Shown here piece after piece: positions 19,166-30,107 of a stretch of DNA of 64,000 bases; position 1 is the stretch's first letter, and the number at the start of each line of letters is the position of its first letter. Under the pieces are notes generated by a model. That model was given only the letters and a program-made list of their open reading frames with translations, was not told the origin of the DNA and searched no databases. The DNA is taken from assembly GCF_032193805.1 (NCBI RefSeq), contig NZ_JAVBIK010000001.1, positions 558,001-622,000 of the forward strand. The letters run 5' to 3'. A program made the translations under genes and the position numbers. This DNA is from Rhodoferax potami. GTDB taxonomy: Bacteria > Pseudomonadota > Gammaproteobacteria > Burkholderiales > Burkholderiaceae_C.

Positions 19166-19903
19166 ATGCACAACTTGACGCATCACGCCAACACGGAATC
19201 GCCCTCGCAAGCCTTGATCTTGATTGCCGAGGACGAGCCAGAAATCGCCGACATCCTCACGGCCTACATGACACGCTCCGGCTTGCGCTGTGTCCACGCA
19301 GCAGATGGTCGCCGCGCACTTGAGCTCCACCTGTCTCTGAAACCCGACCTTGTGCTGCTGGACGTGCACATGCCGCACATGGATGGGTGGCAAGTCCTTT
19401 CGGAAATCCGGCATCGCGGCGACACCCCCGTCATCATGCTGACGGCCATGGACCAGGACATTGACAAACTGATGGGGCTGCGAATCGGTGCCGACGATTA
19501 CGTAGTCAAGCCATTCAATCCTGCAGAGGTTGTGGCCCGCACCCAAGCCGTCTTGCGTCGGTCTTTGGCGCTAGGCCAACGCGTAGACCAGCGCTTGTTG
19601 CGAGCCGCTCCGTTCGAAATAGACCTCGACAACCACGAAGCGGTCGTCCACGTCGGCAAGCGGCGCCACGCGCTAACGTTGACGTTGACCGAATTCAAGC
19701 TGCTGGCACAACTGGCGCGCGCACCCAAGCGCGTCTTTAGTCGCGCCGAGCTGCTGGTGTCCTGCCTGCCTGAAGGAGACACCCTGGAGCGCACGGTCGA
19801 TAGCCATGTCAGCAAGCTGCGCAAGAAGCTAGAGGATTTGGGTATCGCAGGCTTTCCGGTCGCGATCCGGGGTGTGGGATATCGGCTCTGGAGTACCGAA
19901 TGA
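19166..19903 (+). CDS. OmpR-family response regulator, BaeR/AdeR-like
   Basis: 245 residues. Receiver domain (about 17-130) with acidic pair EDEP, phospho-acceptor Asp in LVLLDVHMPHMDGW (near residue 71) and the Lys in VVKPFNPAE; then a winged-helix output domain (about 145-243) with ERTVDSHVSKLRKKL and GVGYRLW. It is divergent from the RND operon and overlaps its kinase gene as ATGA, the same arrangement as AdeRS, SmeRS and BaeSR pairs that control RND pumps. Control of the adjacent operon is inferred. Confidence 0.9.
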   Translation: MHNLTHHANTESPSQALILIAEDEPEIADILTAYMTRSGLRCVHAADGRRALELHLSLKPDLVLLDVHMPHMDGWQVLSEIRHRGDTPVIMLTAMDQDIDKLMGLRIGADDYVVKPFNPAEVVARTQAVLRRSLALGQRVDQRLLRAAPFEIDLDNHEAVVHVGKRRHALTLTLTEFKLLAQLARAPKRVFSRAELLVSCLPEGDTLERTVDSHVSKLRKKLEDLGIAGFPVAIRGVGYRLWSTE

Positions 19904-20979
19904 AGCTGGTCGGACTGAGCCGACAAATTGCGCTGTCGATGATGGCGATGGCCTTTGGCATCACCCTCCTGTTTTTGCTGACGTCCTACGCTTTCTATTA
20001 CACATGGCAAGCCTACTGGCCCGAGCAGATTCCTTCTGAGAGCCTGCTCCCCACCGGGCCCGAACTGGCATGGATGATCGGGACGACTATCGTCGGACTG
20101 GGCTTTGCCATCGTGGTTGCGATTAGTTTGGCGCGGCGTATTCTGGTGCCACTGAATTCGGTCACTGACAGCATTCGCCGCGTTGCGCAAGGCGAACTGG
20201 GGGCCAGGGCCGAGGCGGGAGACCGCTCTCTCGGGGAAGCTTCGCTCTTGGCCGACGACTTCAACGCACTCGCTGAAAAACTGCAGCGCGTGACTGAGGA
20301 GCAAACTTTCTGGAATGCTGCGATCGCCCATGAGTTGCGTACGCCGGTCACCATTCTTCGCGGGCGGCTGCAAGGCCTGGCAGAGGGCGTATTCCCACCC
20401 GAGCCAGCCCAATTTCAAAGATTGCTGACACAGGTTGAAGGCCTCTCCAGGCTGATCGAGGATTTGCGCGCTGTGAGCCTGTCAGAAAGTGGACATCTGG
20501 ATCTTCAATGGCAAGAGTCCGACCTTGCAGCAGAAATCACGTCGGTTGCGGATTTCTGTTCTGACGCGCTGGCGTTGGCCGGCCAGCATGCTGTGCTGGA
20601 CTTGGACCGTAGCCCCAAACACTGCGATCCGGCACGCATACGGCAAGCATTGCTGGCCTTGCTGGAGAACGCACGGCTTCACGCGGTTCCAGGGGCGATC
20701 CGGATTCAGTCACGACTTGAGAATGGGCAGTGCATTCTGTCGGTCGAAGACGAGGGGCCCGGTATCACAGAAGCTGAAAAAGAGCTGGTTTTCAGGGCGT
20801 TTCGACGCGCAAAGTCAGCCCGCACTGACACCAGAGGCAGCGGTTTGGGCTTGGCAGTGGTGGCGGCTATCGCACGGGCGCACGGTGGCAAGGCGGCGTG
20901 CATCGCCACCGACAAGGGCGGAACCATCTTTACCTTGTCTTGGCCCCAACCAACATCCAAAGTCGTCGCAGCGTCCTAG
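19900..20979 (+). CDS. Sensor histidine kinase, partner of the adjacent regulator
   Basis: 359 residues. Membrane helices at about 10-32 and 62-85 enclose a short periplasmic loop of about 30 residues; HAMP, then HisKA with AIAHELRTPVTIL (phosphorylated His near residue 145) and an ATPase domain with ALLENARLHA (N box), DEGPGI (G1) and GSGLGLAVV (G2). The small sensor loop suggests membrane-stress rather than soluble-ligand sensing. It is co-translated with the response regulator. Confidence 0.9.
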   Translation: MKLVGLSRQIALSMMAMAFGITLLFLLTSYAFYYTWQAYWPEQIPSESLLPTGPELAWMIGTTIVGLGFAIVVAISLARRILVPLNSVTDSIRRVAQGELGARAEAGDRSLGEASLLADDFNALAEKLQRVTEEQTFWNAAIAHELRTPVTILRGRLQGLAEGVFPPEPAQFQRLLTQVEGLSRLIEDLRAVSLSESGHLDLQWQESDLAAEITSVADFCSDALALAGQHAVLDLDRSPKHCDPARIRQALLALLENARLHAVPGAIRIQSRLENGQCILSVEDEGPGITEAEKELVFRAFRRAKSARTDTRGSGLGLAVVAAIARAHGGKAACIATDKGGTIFTLSWPQPTSKVVAAS

Positions 20980-21005
20980 CGTCGCAGTCCGCAGGAGAAA
21001 GAGAC

Positions 21006-21554
21006 GTGCCTACCCTCGATGAGAAAGCCCTAGTGACGCTGCTCACCGCGCAGCCAAGTAGCTTCAAAGAATTCACACTCGCATTGCAGGATTCTTTCAG
21101 CGTTGCCGCGATTGCCGAGTTCGGACACCCGCTGGATGAACCCATTCCGTCCGACGATGACGTTGCGCAATCGCTCAGCGCGCCGGGCTCAGTCGCCCAT
21201 TGGATCATGGCGAATGGTGAGCGGGTAGGAGGAGCAGTGGTCTCTATAGACGAGAAGAGCGGACGCAACACACTTGCCTTCTTCTTTGTCTCTACCAAGC
21301 AGCAAAGCCGCGGCCTGGGACTTCGTGCGTGGCAAGCCATCGAAAAGGCGTATCCATCGACCCGGGTTTGGGAGACTGTGACCCCTTATTTCGAAAAGAG
21401 GAACATCCACTTCTACGTCAACAAATGCGGTTTCAAGATTGTGGAGTTCTATAACAAAAGCAATCCTGACCCTCATCATCAGACGGGCCTCAATCTAGGC
21501 GAGGAGGATAGCGATGAGATGTTCAGATTTGAAAAGAATATGGGATGGCCGTAA
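21006..21554 (+). CDS. GNAT-family N-acetyltransferase
   Basis: 182 residues from a GTG preceded by AGGAGA. The FVSTKQQSRGLGLRAWQAIEKAYP segment is the acetyl-CoA loop (R/Q-x-x-G-x-G/A) of GNAT enzymes, followed by YFEKRNIHFYVNKCGFKIVEFY, the usual C-terminal motif. The substrate is unknown. It lies 26 bases after the histidine kinase gene and may be in the same transcript. Confidence 0.75.
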   Translation: MPTLDEKALVTLLTAQPSSFKEFTLALQDSFSVAAIAEFGHPLDEPIPSDDDVAQSLSAPGSVAHWIMANGERVGGAVVSIDEKSGRNTLAFFFVSTKQQSRGLGLRAWQAIEKAYPSTRVWETVTPYFEKRNIHFYVNKCGFKIVEFYNKSNPDPHHQTGLNLGEEDSDEMFRFEKNMGWP

Positions 21555-21926
21555 CCTATGGCCCCACGACATAGCGCCAGCCAAATCAGGAAATGCTGAG
21601 CGTCTGCTAAATTTTGCTAAAGATTCGCTTACTTACACCGGCTTTGGGTCGACTGCTGCTAAGGGCCATTTGCGGACACTTGTGTATGTCTGCTTTCAAA
21701 CGTCAATAGCAAGTCCCAATTACACAGCCCATCCTGCAAATTGCTGGTGAAAAAGTCTGTCCTGTTGTGTCCAAATGCCTAGTCAAATATTTGCTGTGAG
21801 TAGTTGGAATACCGTGCAATCCGCTTGGATTTTTACGGCTTTTTTACACCCTTATCGCTAATCTCATCCCCATTTTTACTCGCCTCTGACCACACTTCTC
21901 CCATCGATTTGATGTAGGAGTAAGTA
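21555..21926. other. 372-base gap with repeat and kdp promoter region
   Basis: No gene is seen. The left half holds the 30-base GCTTTGGGTCGAC repeat (see separate entry); the right half is AT-richer (for example GGATTTTTACGGC, TTTTTTACACCC) and must contain the kdp promoter. GTAGGAG stands before kdpF. I could not define a convincing KdpE site. Confidence 0.6.
21641..21670 (+). repeat. 30-bp GCTTTGGGTCGAC repeat, left of kdp
   Basis: GCTTTGGGTCGACTGCTGCT followed by AAGGGCCATT. It matches the copy at 30108-30137 at 27 of 30 positions and in the same direction. The two copies flank the kdp operon. TGTCTGCTT, also seen near the second copy, follows 18 bases later. Confidence 0.65.
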
Positions 21927-22034
21927 ATGGAAACAGTCAACACCCTTAACGTGGTCTACGGCTTGGGCGGCACATGCGCTGCTCTACTGTTGGCATATTT
22001 GGTCTATGCACTGGTGCGTGCGGAGGACTTTTAA
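21927..22034 (+). CDS. kdpF: KdpF small subunit of the potassium-transporting ATPase
   Basis: A 35-residue single-helix protein, [15 protein letters not shown] onward, ending [15 protein letters not shown]. The closing motif matches E. coli KdpF (YLVYAL-AE-F). GTAGGAG precedes the ATG and the stop overlaps the kdpA start as TAATG. KdpF stabilises the KdpABC complex in the inner membrane. Confidence 0.9.
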   Translation: METVNTLNVVYGLGGTCAALLLAYLVYALVRAEDF

Positions 22035-23830
22035 TGAGCAGCTCTGCGTTGGGGCTGCTGGCCCTATTTCTGATCACATTATTGATAGCTTCGTGGTCTT
22101 TGGGCATCTGGCTTGCGCGCCTGAGTTCGGGCAGGCTACCGCACTGGGTGCTGCGCCTGGAAGCACCTTTGTTCCAACTGGCAGGCACATCGCCTGACCA
22201 GTCCATGCCGTGGAAGCAATACACCGTAGCGTTGCTGGCCTTCAATGCACTCGGTTTAGTTGCCGTTTTTCTGCTGCAGCGCTGGCAGGTAGTTTTGCCA
22301 CTCAACCCCGCAAGCATGGCGGAAGTTTCGTTGGATAGCGCATTCAACACAGCAGTGAGCTTTGTCACCAACACCAACTGGCAAGGCTACGCAGGTGAGT
22401 CCACCATGGGCTACCTCACGCAAATGCTGGGCTTGGCGGTCCAAAACTTTTTGTCTGCTGCCACAGGTATCGCGGTGGTATTCGCGCTGTTCCGCGGGTT
22501 TGCCGCGAAATCGACTGCCGTGATCGGCAACTTCTGGGTGGACATCACCCGCATCACCGCTTGGTTGCTGCTACCGCTGTCTTTGGTGTTCGCCATCTTT
22601 CTGGTCGGCCAGGGCGTGATTCAGAACTTTGACGCTTACCAGGACGTCACCACATTGGAGCCCACACAGTTCCAGCAACCCAAGCTGGGTACAGACGGCC
22701 AACCCGTGCTCGACGACAAGGGTGCCCCAGTAATGGAAGCCACCAGCACCCAAACACAGACACTGCCCATGGGCCCGGTGGCTTCGCAAGAGGCCATCAA
22801 GATGCTGGGCACCAATGGAGGTGGCTTTTTCAATGCCAACTCGGCTCATCCGTATGAAAACCCCACGGCTTTAAGCAACTTCCTGCAGATGCTGGCGATC
22901 TTCCTGATCCCCGCGGCGCTGTGTTTTGCCTTTGGCCGCGAGGTAGGCGACCAGCGCCAAGGCTGGGCGGTGTTGGCCGCCATGACGGTGATGTTTGTGA
23001 TTGCCGTTATGGCCATCATGCCCGCTGAGCAAATCGGCAATCCGCAGATTGCGGCACTGGGTGTTGACCAGGCCGCAAGCAGCCTGCAGAGCGGCGGGAA
23101 CATGGAAGGCAAGGAAACCCGCTTCGGCATTACTGCCAGCAGTCTGTTTGCAGTGATCACCACCGCAGCGTCCTGCGGCGCAGTCAACTCGATGCACGAT
23201 TCCTTCACCCCGCTGGGTGGCATGGTGCCCATGGTCATGATGCAACTCGGCGAGGTGGTGTTCGGTGGCGTGGGCACAGGCTTGTACGGCATGTTGATTT
23301 TCGCCATCCTGGCCGTCTTCATTGCCGGCCTGATGATTGGCCGTACCCCCGAGTATTTGGGCAAGAAGATTGAGTCGCATGAGATGAAGCTCACGTCCAT
23401 CGCGATTCTGGTTACGCCCATTCTGGTGCTCGCAGGTACCGCCATTGCGGTGATGGCAGGCGCCGGCAAGGCCGGCATTGCCAACCCCGGCGCCCATGGC
23501 TTCTCTGAAATTCTGTACGCCCTGACCTCGGCCGCCAACAACAACGGCAGTGCCTTTGCGGGTCTGTCGGCCAACACACCGTTCTACAACTACCTGCTGG
23601 CTATTGCCATGTGGTGTGGCCGCTTTGGTGTGATCGTGCCGGTGCTAGCCATTGCCGGTGCGCTGGCAGCCAAGAAGCGCTTGCCCGCTACCGTCGGCAC
23701 CTTCCCTACCCACGGCCCATTGTTTGTGGTGTTGCTGATCGGCACGGTGCTGCTGGTGGGCTTATTGAATTACGTGCCCTCGCTGGCCTTGGGCCCGGTG
23801 GTCGAGCACCTGATGCTCTGGCCAAAGTGA
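22034..23830 (+). CDS. kdpA: Potassium-transporting ATPase subunit A
   Basis: 598 residues with about ten membrane helices. It is the channel-like subunit that selects K+. The four selectivity-loop regions are visible: [48 protein letters not shown] and [14 protein letters not shown]. The ATG at 22034 follows kdpF by overlap, and homologues begin in the same helix; an upstream in-frame ATG lies inside kdpF and is rejected. Confidence 0.97.
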   Translation: MSSSALGLLALFLITLLIASWSLGIWLARLSSGRLPHWVLRLEAPLFQLAGTSPDQSMPWKQYTVALLAFNALGLVAVFLLQRWQVVLPLNPASMAEVSLDSAFNTAVSFVTNTNWQGYAGESTMGYLTQMLGLAVQNFLSAATGIAVVFALFRGFAAKSTAVIGNFWVDITRITAWLLLPLSLVFAIFLVGQGVIQNFDAYQDVTTLEPTQFQQPKLGTDGQPVLDDKGAPVMEATSTQTQTLPMGPVASQEAIKMLGTNGGGFFNANSAHPYENPTALSNFLQMLAIFLIPAALCFAFGREVGDQRQGWAVLAAMTVMFVIAVMAIMPAEQIGNPQIAALGVDQAASSLQSGGNMEGKETRFGITASSLFAVITTAASCGAVNSMHDSFTPLGGMVPMVMMQLGEVVFGGVGTGLYGMLIFAILAVFIAGLMIGRTPEYLGKKIESHEMKLTSIAILVTPILVLAGTAIAVMAGAGKAGIANPGAHGFSEILYALTSAANNNGSAFAGLSANTPFYNYLLAIAMWCGRFGVIVPVLAIAGALAAKKRLPATVGTFPTHGPLFVVLLIGTVLLVGLLNYVPSLALGPVVEHLMLWPK

Positions 23831-23858
23831 TGTGCCCCCAAATTTGCGAGAGAAACTT

Positions 23859-25949
23859 ATGACAAGCAAAAACTCTTTAACCCTGATGGATCCCGCACTG
23901 GTCAAGCCCGCGGTGTGGGCAGCGTTCATCAAGTTGGATCCTCGCGTGCAGTGGCGCAACCCGGTGATGTTTGTGGTCTACATCGGCAGCATCATCACCA
24001 CCTTGCTAGGCTTGCAAGCATTGCAAGGTAACGTAGCCGACTCGCCCGCCTTCATCCTCACAGTGGCGGTGTGGCTCTGGTTCACCGTGTTGTTTGCCAA
24101 CTTTGCCGAAGCACTGGCCGAAGGCCGCAGCAAGGCCCAGGCCGATTCGCTCAAAGGCTTGAAGAAAAGCACTTGGGCCAAAAAACTCAAAGAACCTGTG
24201 CACGGCTCCACCTGGCTCCCCGAGCAGGCCGAAAACCTGCGCAAGGGCGATGTGGTGCTGGTGGAAGCCGGCGACATGATTCCGGTAGATGGTGAAGTCA
24301 TCCAAGGCGTGGCAACGGTCGACGAGAGCGCCATCACCGGCGAATCCGCCCCGGTGGTGCGCGAGTCGGGTGGCGACTTTGCCTCTGTCACCGGCGGCAC
24401 ACGAGTGCTCTCAGACTGGCTGGTGGTGCGCATTGGCGTGAACCCTGGCGAGTCGTTTCTGGACCGCATGATCGGCATGGTCGAGGGCGCCAAGCGCCAG
24501 AAGACGCCTAACGAAGTGGCACTGACCATTTTGCTGGTGGCGCTGACCATCGTGTTTCTGGTGGTGACGGTGACCTTGCTGCCTTTCTCCATCTTCAGTG
24601 TGGAGACAGCAGGCAGTGGCACGGTGGTCAGCATCACTGCGCTGATTGCCCTGCTGGTGTGCCTGATCCCGACCACCATTGGCGGCCTGTTGTCGGCCGT
24701 GGGCGTGGCCGGCATGAGCCGCATGATGCAGGCCAATGTGATTGCCACCTCGGGCCGCGCGGTGGAAGCCGCTGGCGATGTGGATGTGCTGCTGCTCGAC
24801 AAGACCGGCACCATCACCCACGGCAACCGCCAGGCCGCCTTGTTCATTCCCGCCCCCGGCATAAGCTTGGAGCAGCTCGCGCTGTGCGCCGCGCAAGCCT
24901 CTGCCGCCGATGAAACGCCGGAAGGCCGCAGCATCGTGGTGCTGGCGCAAAGCAAGGTGCAGGTCGAACCATTGACCGGCACGACGACAGAGGTGCCCTT
25001 CACTGCCCAAACCCGCATGAGCGGCATGGATGTGACCGGCACCGATGGCAACCAACGCCAGCTGCGCAAGGGCGCGGTGGACGCGGTGCGCAAGTACCTC
25101 GAAGCGCAAGGCAACACCATGCCCGCCGAGGTGCTGCGTGCAGCCGACGAGGTGTCACGCCGTGGCAGTACGCCGCTGGCCGTGGTGGATGGCCACCGGG
25201 TGCTGGGCGTGGTGGAGCTCAAAGACATCGTCAAGGCCGGTATCAAGGAGCGCTTTGGCGAGCTGCGCCGCATGGGCATCAAGACGGTGATGATCACTGG
25301 CGACAATCGGCTCACCGCCGCTGCCATTGCAGCCGAGGCAGGTGTGGACGACTTTCTGGCCGAGGCTACTCCAGAAGACAAGCTCACTTTGATCCGCAGC
25401 TACCAGGCCGAAGGCCGCCTAGTCGCCATGACGGGAGACGGCACCAACGATGCCCCCGCGTTGGCCCAAGCCGATGTGGCGGTGGCCATGAACAGCGGCA
25501 CCCAAGCCGCCAAAGAGGCCGGCAACATGGTGGACCTGGACTCCAACCCCACCAAGCTGCTGGAGATTGTGGAGACCGGTAAAGCGCTGTTGATGACGCG
25601 CGGCTCGCTCACCACCTTCTCGATTGCCAATGATGTAGCCAAGTACTTCGCCATCATTCCAGCGATTTTTGTGAGTACCTATCCCCAACTGGGCGCACTC
25701 AATGTGATGCACCTAGGCAGCCCCAACTCGGCGATTTTGTCGGCGGCGATTTTGTCGGCGGTGATTTTTAACGCGCTGATCATCGTGGTGCTGATTCCGC
25801 TGGCCCTCAAGGGCGTGAAATACCGGCCTGTGGGTGCTGCAGCTCTTTTGCGCCGCAATCTGGCGATCTATGGTCTAGGCGGGCTGATCGTGCCTTTCAT
25901 CGGCATCAAAGCGATTGACCTCTTACTCGTTGCACTAAATCTGGTTTAA
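23859..25949 (+). CDS. kdpB: Potassium-transporting P-type ATPase subunit B
   Basis: 696 residues. It is the ATP-hydrolysing subunit of Kdp. The phosphorylated Asp is residue 314 in [13 protein letters not shown]; the actuator loop is [12 protein letters not shown] and the hinge [22 protein letters not shown]. An in-frame GTG at 23832 would add nine residues, but GAGAGA stands before the ATG at 23859, which fits the family start. Homologous in length to E. coli KdpB (682). Confidence 0.97.
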   Translation: MTSKNSLTLMDPALVKPAVWAAFIKLDPRVQWRNPVMFVVYIGSIITTLLGLQALQGNVADSPAFILTVAVWLWFTVLFANFAEALAEGRSKAQADSLKGLKKSTWAKKLKEPVHGSTWLPEQAENLRKGDVVLVEAGDMIPVDGEVIQGVATVDESAITGESAPVVRESGGDFASVTGGTRVLSDWLVVRIGVNPGESFLDRMIGMVEGAKRQKTPNEVALTILLVALTIVFLVVTVTLLPFSIFSVETAGSGTVVSITALIALLVCLIPTTIGGLLSAVGVAGMSRMMQANVIATSGRAVEAAGDVDVLLLDKTGTITHGNRQAALFIPAPGISLEQLALCAAQASAADETPEGRSIVVLAQSKVQVEPLTGTTTEVPFTAQTRMSGMDVTGTDGNQRQLRKGAVDAVRKYLEAQGNTMPAEVLRAADEVSRRGSTPLAVVDGHRVLGVVELKDIVKAGIKERFGELRRMGIKTVMITGDNRLTAAAIAAEAGVDDFLAEATPEDKLTLIRSYQAEGRLVAMTGDGTNDAPALAQADVAVAMNSGTQAAKEAGNMVDLDSNPTKLLEIVETGKALLMTRGSLTTFSIANDVAKYFAIIPAIFVSTYPQLGALNVMHLGSPNSAILSAAILSAVIFNALIIVVLIPLALKGVKYRPVGAAALLRRNLAIYGLGGLIVPFIGIKAIDLLLVALNLV

Positions 25950-25959
25950 GGAGCCACGT

Positions 25960-26529
25960 ATGAAAAAAACTCTTCGTCCCCTGCTGGTGCTGTTCACCGC
26001 GCTGACCTTGGTTACCGGCGTGGCCTACCCGCTGGTGGTCACGGTTGTCGGCCAAGCCGCATTTCCGCAGCAGGCACACGGCAGCCTGATCATGCGAGAT
26101 GGCAAAACAGTGGGCTCCGCGCTCATCGGTCAGAACTTCACAGACCCGGGCCACTTCTGGGGCCGCCCTTCGGCTACCAGCCCGTTTGCCAACAATGCGG
26201 CCGCCTCCAGTGGCTCCAATCAAGGCCCGCTGAATCCGGCACTCATAGATGCTGCCAAGGGCCGCCTGGATGCCTTACGCGCGGTCGATCCGATGAACAC
26301 CGCGCCAGTGCCGGTGGAGCTAGTTAGTGCCTCTGCCAGCGGGCTGGACCCGCACATCAGCCCCGCCGCCGCGGAGTACCAGATCGCTCGCGTGGCAGAA
26401 GCCCGCAAGTTGCCGCCTGAGGTCGTACGGACACTGGTGGCGCAGCACACCACGCGTCCGTTGCTCAGCGTACTGGGTGAGCCGGTAGTTAATGTGCTGC
26501 AACTGAACCTAGCGCTTGGTGCACACTAA
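25960..26529 (+). CDS. kdpC: Potassium-transporting ATPase subunit C
   Basis: 189 residues with one N-terminal membrane helix (about 8-30) and a periplasmic-side domain. [24 protein letters not shown] and [21 protein letters not shown] are the two family signatures. It assembles with KdpA and KdpB. AAGGAG stands 8 bases before the ATG, which is 10 bases after kdpB. Confidence 0.96.
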   Translation: MKKTLRPLLVLFTALTLVTGVAYPLVVTVVGQAAFPQQAHGSLIMRDGKTVGSALIGQNFTDPGHFWGRPSATSPFANNAAASSGSNQGPLNPALIDAAKGRLDALRAVDPMNTAPVPVELVSASASGLDPHISPAAAEYQIARVAEARKLPPEVVRTLVAQHTTRPLLSVLGEPVVNVLQLNLALGAH

Positions 26530-26533
26530 GTCC

Positions 26534-29308
26534 ATGGCAAGCACTAGCGAATCCCGCCCGGACCCCGATGCGCTTCTGGCGCTGATCAAGGAAGAAAGCC
26601 TGGCGCACGAGCGCGGAAAACTGCGCGTGTACTTCGGCGCCAATGCCGGGGTGGGCAAGACATACGCGATGCTAAGTGCCGCCCAGCGGGCGCAACGTGC
26701 GGGTTTGCAGGTATTGGTCGGCGTGATCGAAACACATGGCCGCAAAGAGACCATGGAGCTGCAGGCAGACCTCAAGCTGCTGCCGCTTCGCAAAGTGCCC
26801 TATCGGGGTCAGGTGTTGCTGGAACTGGATCTCGATGCAGCACTTGCCGCCAAGCCGGATGTGTTGCTGGTTGATGAACTCGCCCACAGCAACGCACCGG
26901 GATCGCGCCACCCCAAAAGGTGGCAGGACGTGCAGGAGCTGCTGGACGCAGGCATTGATGTTTGGACGGCTCTCAACGTGCAGCACCTTGAAAGCCTCAA
27001 CGGCACAGTAGGTGCCATTACCGGTGTGCGGGTGAACGAGACCGTACCCGACACGGTGCTGGACGGCGCCGAAGAGCTCGTGCTGGTGGACGTCACCGCC
27101 GACGAACTGCTGGCCCGTTTGAAAGCCGGCAAGGTCTACGTACCCCAACAAGCGGAGCGCGCCACACAAAACTTTTTCCGCAAGGGCAATCTGATTGCAC
27201 TGCGGGAAATCGCGTTACGACGCACGGCTGAACATGTGGGCGACGACGTGCGAAGTTACCGCCGGAACATGGTGCAGACCAGCCGGCAACTGGACCCGGC
27301 ACGCACCGCAGCGTGGAATACCTCGGGCGCCTTGCTGGTGTGCGTGGGTCCCCGCGCAGGCGCGGAGCATGCGGTACGAACTGCCGCACGCCTAGCGGGT
27401 CAGCTCAATGTGCGCTGGCACGGGGCCTATGTGGAAACACCGGCTTTGCAACGGCTGCCCGCACGTGATCGGGACCGCACTTTGGCAGTGCTCAAGCTAG
27501 CCGAAGAACTGGGTGGCAAAACAGCTGTTCTGACCGGCGACCAAATCGCCCCCACTCTCCTGCAGCATGCCCAAGAACTTAACTGCGCAACATTGGTACT
27601 CGGCCGCCCGGCGGCGTCCGGCTGGGGCCAGCTCCGCCATCTATTTCGGCCAACCCTGACACGCCAGATCGGGGCGTTGGCCCCCACATTGGACATTGTG
27701 GAAGTCGGCTTCACCGAGAGCGTGCGCCAGCTCGGCGAGTCGCTGCGGCACGGTGCACAGGACGAGGAACAGCACAGCCCTTGGGGCGCCAAGCTGAAGC
27801 GTTATGGCGGCGCACTGGCCATTTGCGTAGCTGCCACGCTGTTCACTTTGCCGATGCTGAAATGGATTGATCTGGCAAACATCGTGATGTTGTTTCTCTT
27901 GGCGGTGGTGGTGGTGGCGGTCAGGTTCGGTCGCGGCCCGGCCTCACTGGCGGCAGTGCTGTCGGTCGCGTCTTTCGATTTCTTTTTCGTGCAACCCCGG
28001 CTCTCATTCGCCGTGAGCGATGTGCAGTACCTCGTCACCTTTGCGGTCATGCTGGCCGTGGGGCTACTAATCGGGCAACTGACGGCGAACCTTCGCTTCT
28101 CAGCCCAGGTCTCAGTCAGCCGAGAGCGGCGGGCGCAGGCGCTTTTTGAATTGACTCGCGATTTGTCCGGCGCCCTGCAAACTGAACAGATTGTGGAGCT
28201 GGGCGAAGCGGCGGTACGCCGCACCTTCGGCGACAGCGCCAAAGTGCTGTTGCCTGACACGCGGGATCAGTTGGTGTTTCCCGACGGGTTGCCGGAAGGC
28301 TTGGATCAGGGCATTGCCGACTGGGCTTTCCACCGCGCCCAGCGTGCTGGCCTGGCGACCTCCACCCTGCCATCCAACGCCTGGCATTACGTGCCGCTGC
28401 AGGCCCCCATGAGGGTGCGTGGAGTTTTGGCTATGCGGCCAAGCCACGCACGTTGGCTCCTGATTCCCGAGCAGGTGCAGCAGCTCGACATGCTGGCAAG
28501 CCAGATCGCCACCGCCTTGGAACGTGTGCACTACGTCGAGGTGGCGCAAAGCGCTGTGGTGCAAATGGAATCAGAGCGCCTACGCAATACCTTACTGGCG
28601 GCCATGTCGCACGATATACGCACGCCCCTGACTGCCCTTGTAGGCCAGGCGGATTCGCTGGCGGCATCCACCCCACTGAGTGATGAACAGCGCAACTCCG
28701 CCCAGGCCATCAGCCACGAAGCACGGGAACTTAGTGCGTTGGTCAGCAACCTGCTGGAGATGGCCCGCCTTGAAAGTGGACAGGTGGAGCTGCGGCAGGA
28801 CTGGCAGTCTGTCGAAGAGGTGGTGGGTGGCGCCATCCGCGCGGCGCGGCACGCGCTGGGCCCACGACAAATACGGACGCACTTACCCGAAGACCTGCCC
28901 CTGGTGGACTTTGACGCGGGGTTGGTGGAGCGACTTCTGGTGAATCTGCTGGAAAACGCAGCCAAGTATGGCGACAGCATTCCGCCGCATCACCCTGCGA
29001 TGGAAGTGACGGCCAGCGTCACAGCCGGCACGCTGGTGTTGCGGGTCCGGGATTTCGGGCCCGGTCTGCCGCCTGCCAGCCGCGGCAAAGAAGAGGACTT
29101 GTTTGAAAAATTCACCCGTGGCCAGAGTGAATCGTCAACACGCGGTGTGGGACTTGGGTTGGCAATCTGTAAAGCCATCGTAGATGCGCATAAGGGCCGC
29201 ATCACGGCCTGCAACGCGGACGACGGTGGTGCAGAATTCACCATCATCCTGCCGCGCCGACCGCCACCGCCGCCGCCCACTGAAACCGACGAAATTGACG
29301 AGCCTTAA
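26534..29308 (+). CDS. kdpD: Osmosensitive K+ channel histidine kinase
   Basis: 924 residues. Cytoplasmic N-terminal KdpD domain with Walker A GANAGVGKT (36-43) and Walker-B-like LLVDELAHSNAPGSRH, then a Usp-like domain (about 250-370), four membrane helices (about 425-520), a GAF-like linker, HisKA with AAMSHDIRTPLTAL (His693) and an ATPase domain ending GVGLGLAICKAI. It senses low K+ or ionic strength and phosphorylates KdpE. It starts 4 bases after kdpC. Confidence 0.96.
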   Translation: MASTSESRPDPDALLALIKEESLAHERGKLRVYFGANAGVGKTYAMLSAAQRAQRAGLQVLVGVIETHGRKETMELQADLKLLPLRKVPYRGQVLLELDLDAALAAKPDVLLVDELAHSNAPGSRHPKRWQDVQELLDAGIDVWTALNVQHLESLNGTVGAITGVRVNETVPDTVLDGAEELVLVDVTADELLARLKAGKVYVPQQAERATQNFFRKGNLIALREIALRRTAEHVGDDVRSYRRNMVQTSRQLDPARTAAWNTSGALLVCVGPRAGAEHAVRTAARLAGQLNVRWHGAYVETPALQRLPARDRDRTLAVLKLAEELGGKTAVLTGDQIAPTLLQHAQELNCATLVLGRPAASGWGQLRHLFRPTLTRQIGALAPTLDIVEVGFTESVRQLGESLRHGAQDEEQHSPWGAKLKRYGGALAICVAATLFTLPMLKWIDLANIVMLFLLAVVVVAVRFGRGPASLAAVLSVASFDFFFVQPRLSFAVSDVQYLVTFAVMLAVGLLIGQLTANLRFSAQVSVSRERRAQALFELTRDLSGALQTEQIVELGEAAVRRTFGDSAKVLLPDTRDQLVFPDGLPEGLDQGIADWAFHRAQRAGLATSTLPSNAWHYVPLQAPMRVRGVLAMRPSHARWLLIPEQVQQLDMLASQIATALERVHYVEVAQSAVVQMESERLRNTLLAAMSHDIRTPLTALVGQADSLAASTPLSDEQRNSAQAISHEARELSALVSNLLEMARLESGQVELRQDWQSVEEVVGGAIRAARHALGPRQIRTHLPEDLPLVDFDAGLVERLLVNLLENAAKYGDSIPPHHPAMEVTASVTAGTLVLRVRDFGPGLPPASRGKEEDLFEKFTRGQSESSTRGVGLGLAICKAIVDAHKGRITACNADDGGAEFTIILPRRPPPPPPTETDEIDEP

Positions 29309-29313
29309 GCCCC

Positions 29314-30015
29314 ATGTCCGCGCCCTCTCCCGTAGCTGTATTGATCGAGGACGAACCACAAATCCGTCGTTTTGTCCGCGCCGCCCTGGAGGCCGAGGGC
29401 TGGCAGGTGTTTGAGGCTGCCACAGCACAGCTCGGCCTGCGTGACACTGCTACCCGCAAGCCGGACCTTCTGGTGCTCGACCTCGGCCTGCCGGATGCGG
29501 ACGGGCTGGAAGTGATTCGCGATGTGCGCAGCTGGTCGGTCGTACCCATCGTAGTGCTCTCCGCCCGCACGGAAGAGACCGACAAAATTGCTGCGCTTGA
29601 TGCTGGCGCCGACGACTATCTGACCAAGCCCTTCGGTGTGGGCGAGCTGCTCGCACGGGTGCGGGCCAACCTGCGCCGCCCCCGTGCCGCGGGCAGCGAG
29701 GGCAAGTCGGACGACTCCCTATTCCAGTTCGGCGAAGTGGAGGTGGACCGCCAGGCCCGGTTGGTTCGGCGCGCGGGCACTGAAGTACACCTCACGCCCA
29801 TCGAATACCGCCTACTGCTGGTGCTGGTGGCCAATGCCGGTCGTGTGCTCACCCACCGACAGTTGCTGCGCGAGGTTTGGGGCCCGTCGCACGCGGACCA
29901 GAGCCACTACTTGCGTATTTACATGGGCCATTTGCGCCAGAAGTTGGAAGTGGACCCCAGCCAGCCGCAACACCTTTTGACAGAGTCAGGCGTAGGTTAT
30001 CGATTGATGAAATAA
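29314..30015 (+). CDS. kdpE: KDP operon response regulator
   Basis: 233 residues: receiver domain with IEDEPQIRRF, phospho-Asp in LLVLDLGLPDADG and TKPFGVGEL, then an OmpR-type winged helix with SHYLRIYMGHLRQKLE and ESGVGYRL. Last gene of the kdp operon, 5 bases after kdpD. It activates kdpFABC when potassium is scarce. Confidence 0.96.
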   Translation: MSAPSPVAVLIEDEPQIRRFVRAALEAEGWQVFEAATAQLGLRDTATRKPDLLVLDLGLPDADGLEVIRDVRSWSVVPIVVLSARTEETDKIAALDAGADDYLTKPFGVGELLARVRANLRRPRAAGSEGKSDDSLFQFGEVEVDRQARLVRRAGTEVHLTPIEYRLLLVLVANAGRVLTHRQLLREVWGPSHADQSHYLRIYMGHLRQKLEVDPSQPQHLLTESGVGYRLMK

Positions 30016-30107
30016 CTCATTCAGCAGCAAAGTGCTGTTCGGTTGTACTTAGAGTTTGTTTTTTGAATGTCTGCTTACGAGCATTCAAATCAGAATTCTC
30101 GACTTCC

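Noticed and set aside
23978..25387. A 469-codon frame on the minus strand across kdpB
   Set aside because: Antisense to an intact P-type ATPase; composition (Ser, Thr, Met, Pro) is that of a shadow frame.
30016..30060. A terminator after kdpE
   Set aside because: CAGCA and TGCTG can pair in a 5-base stem, but there is no T run and the loop is weak, so it is not called.
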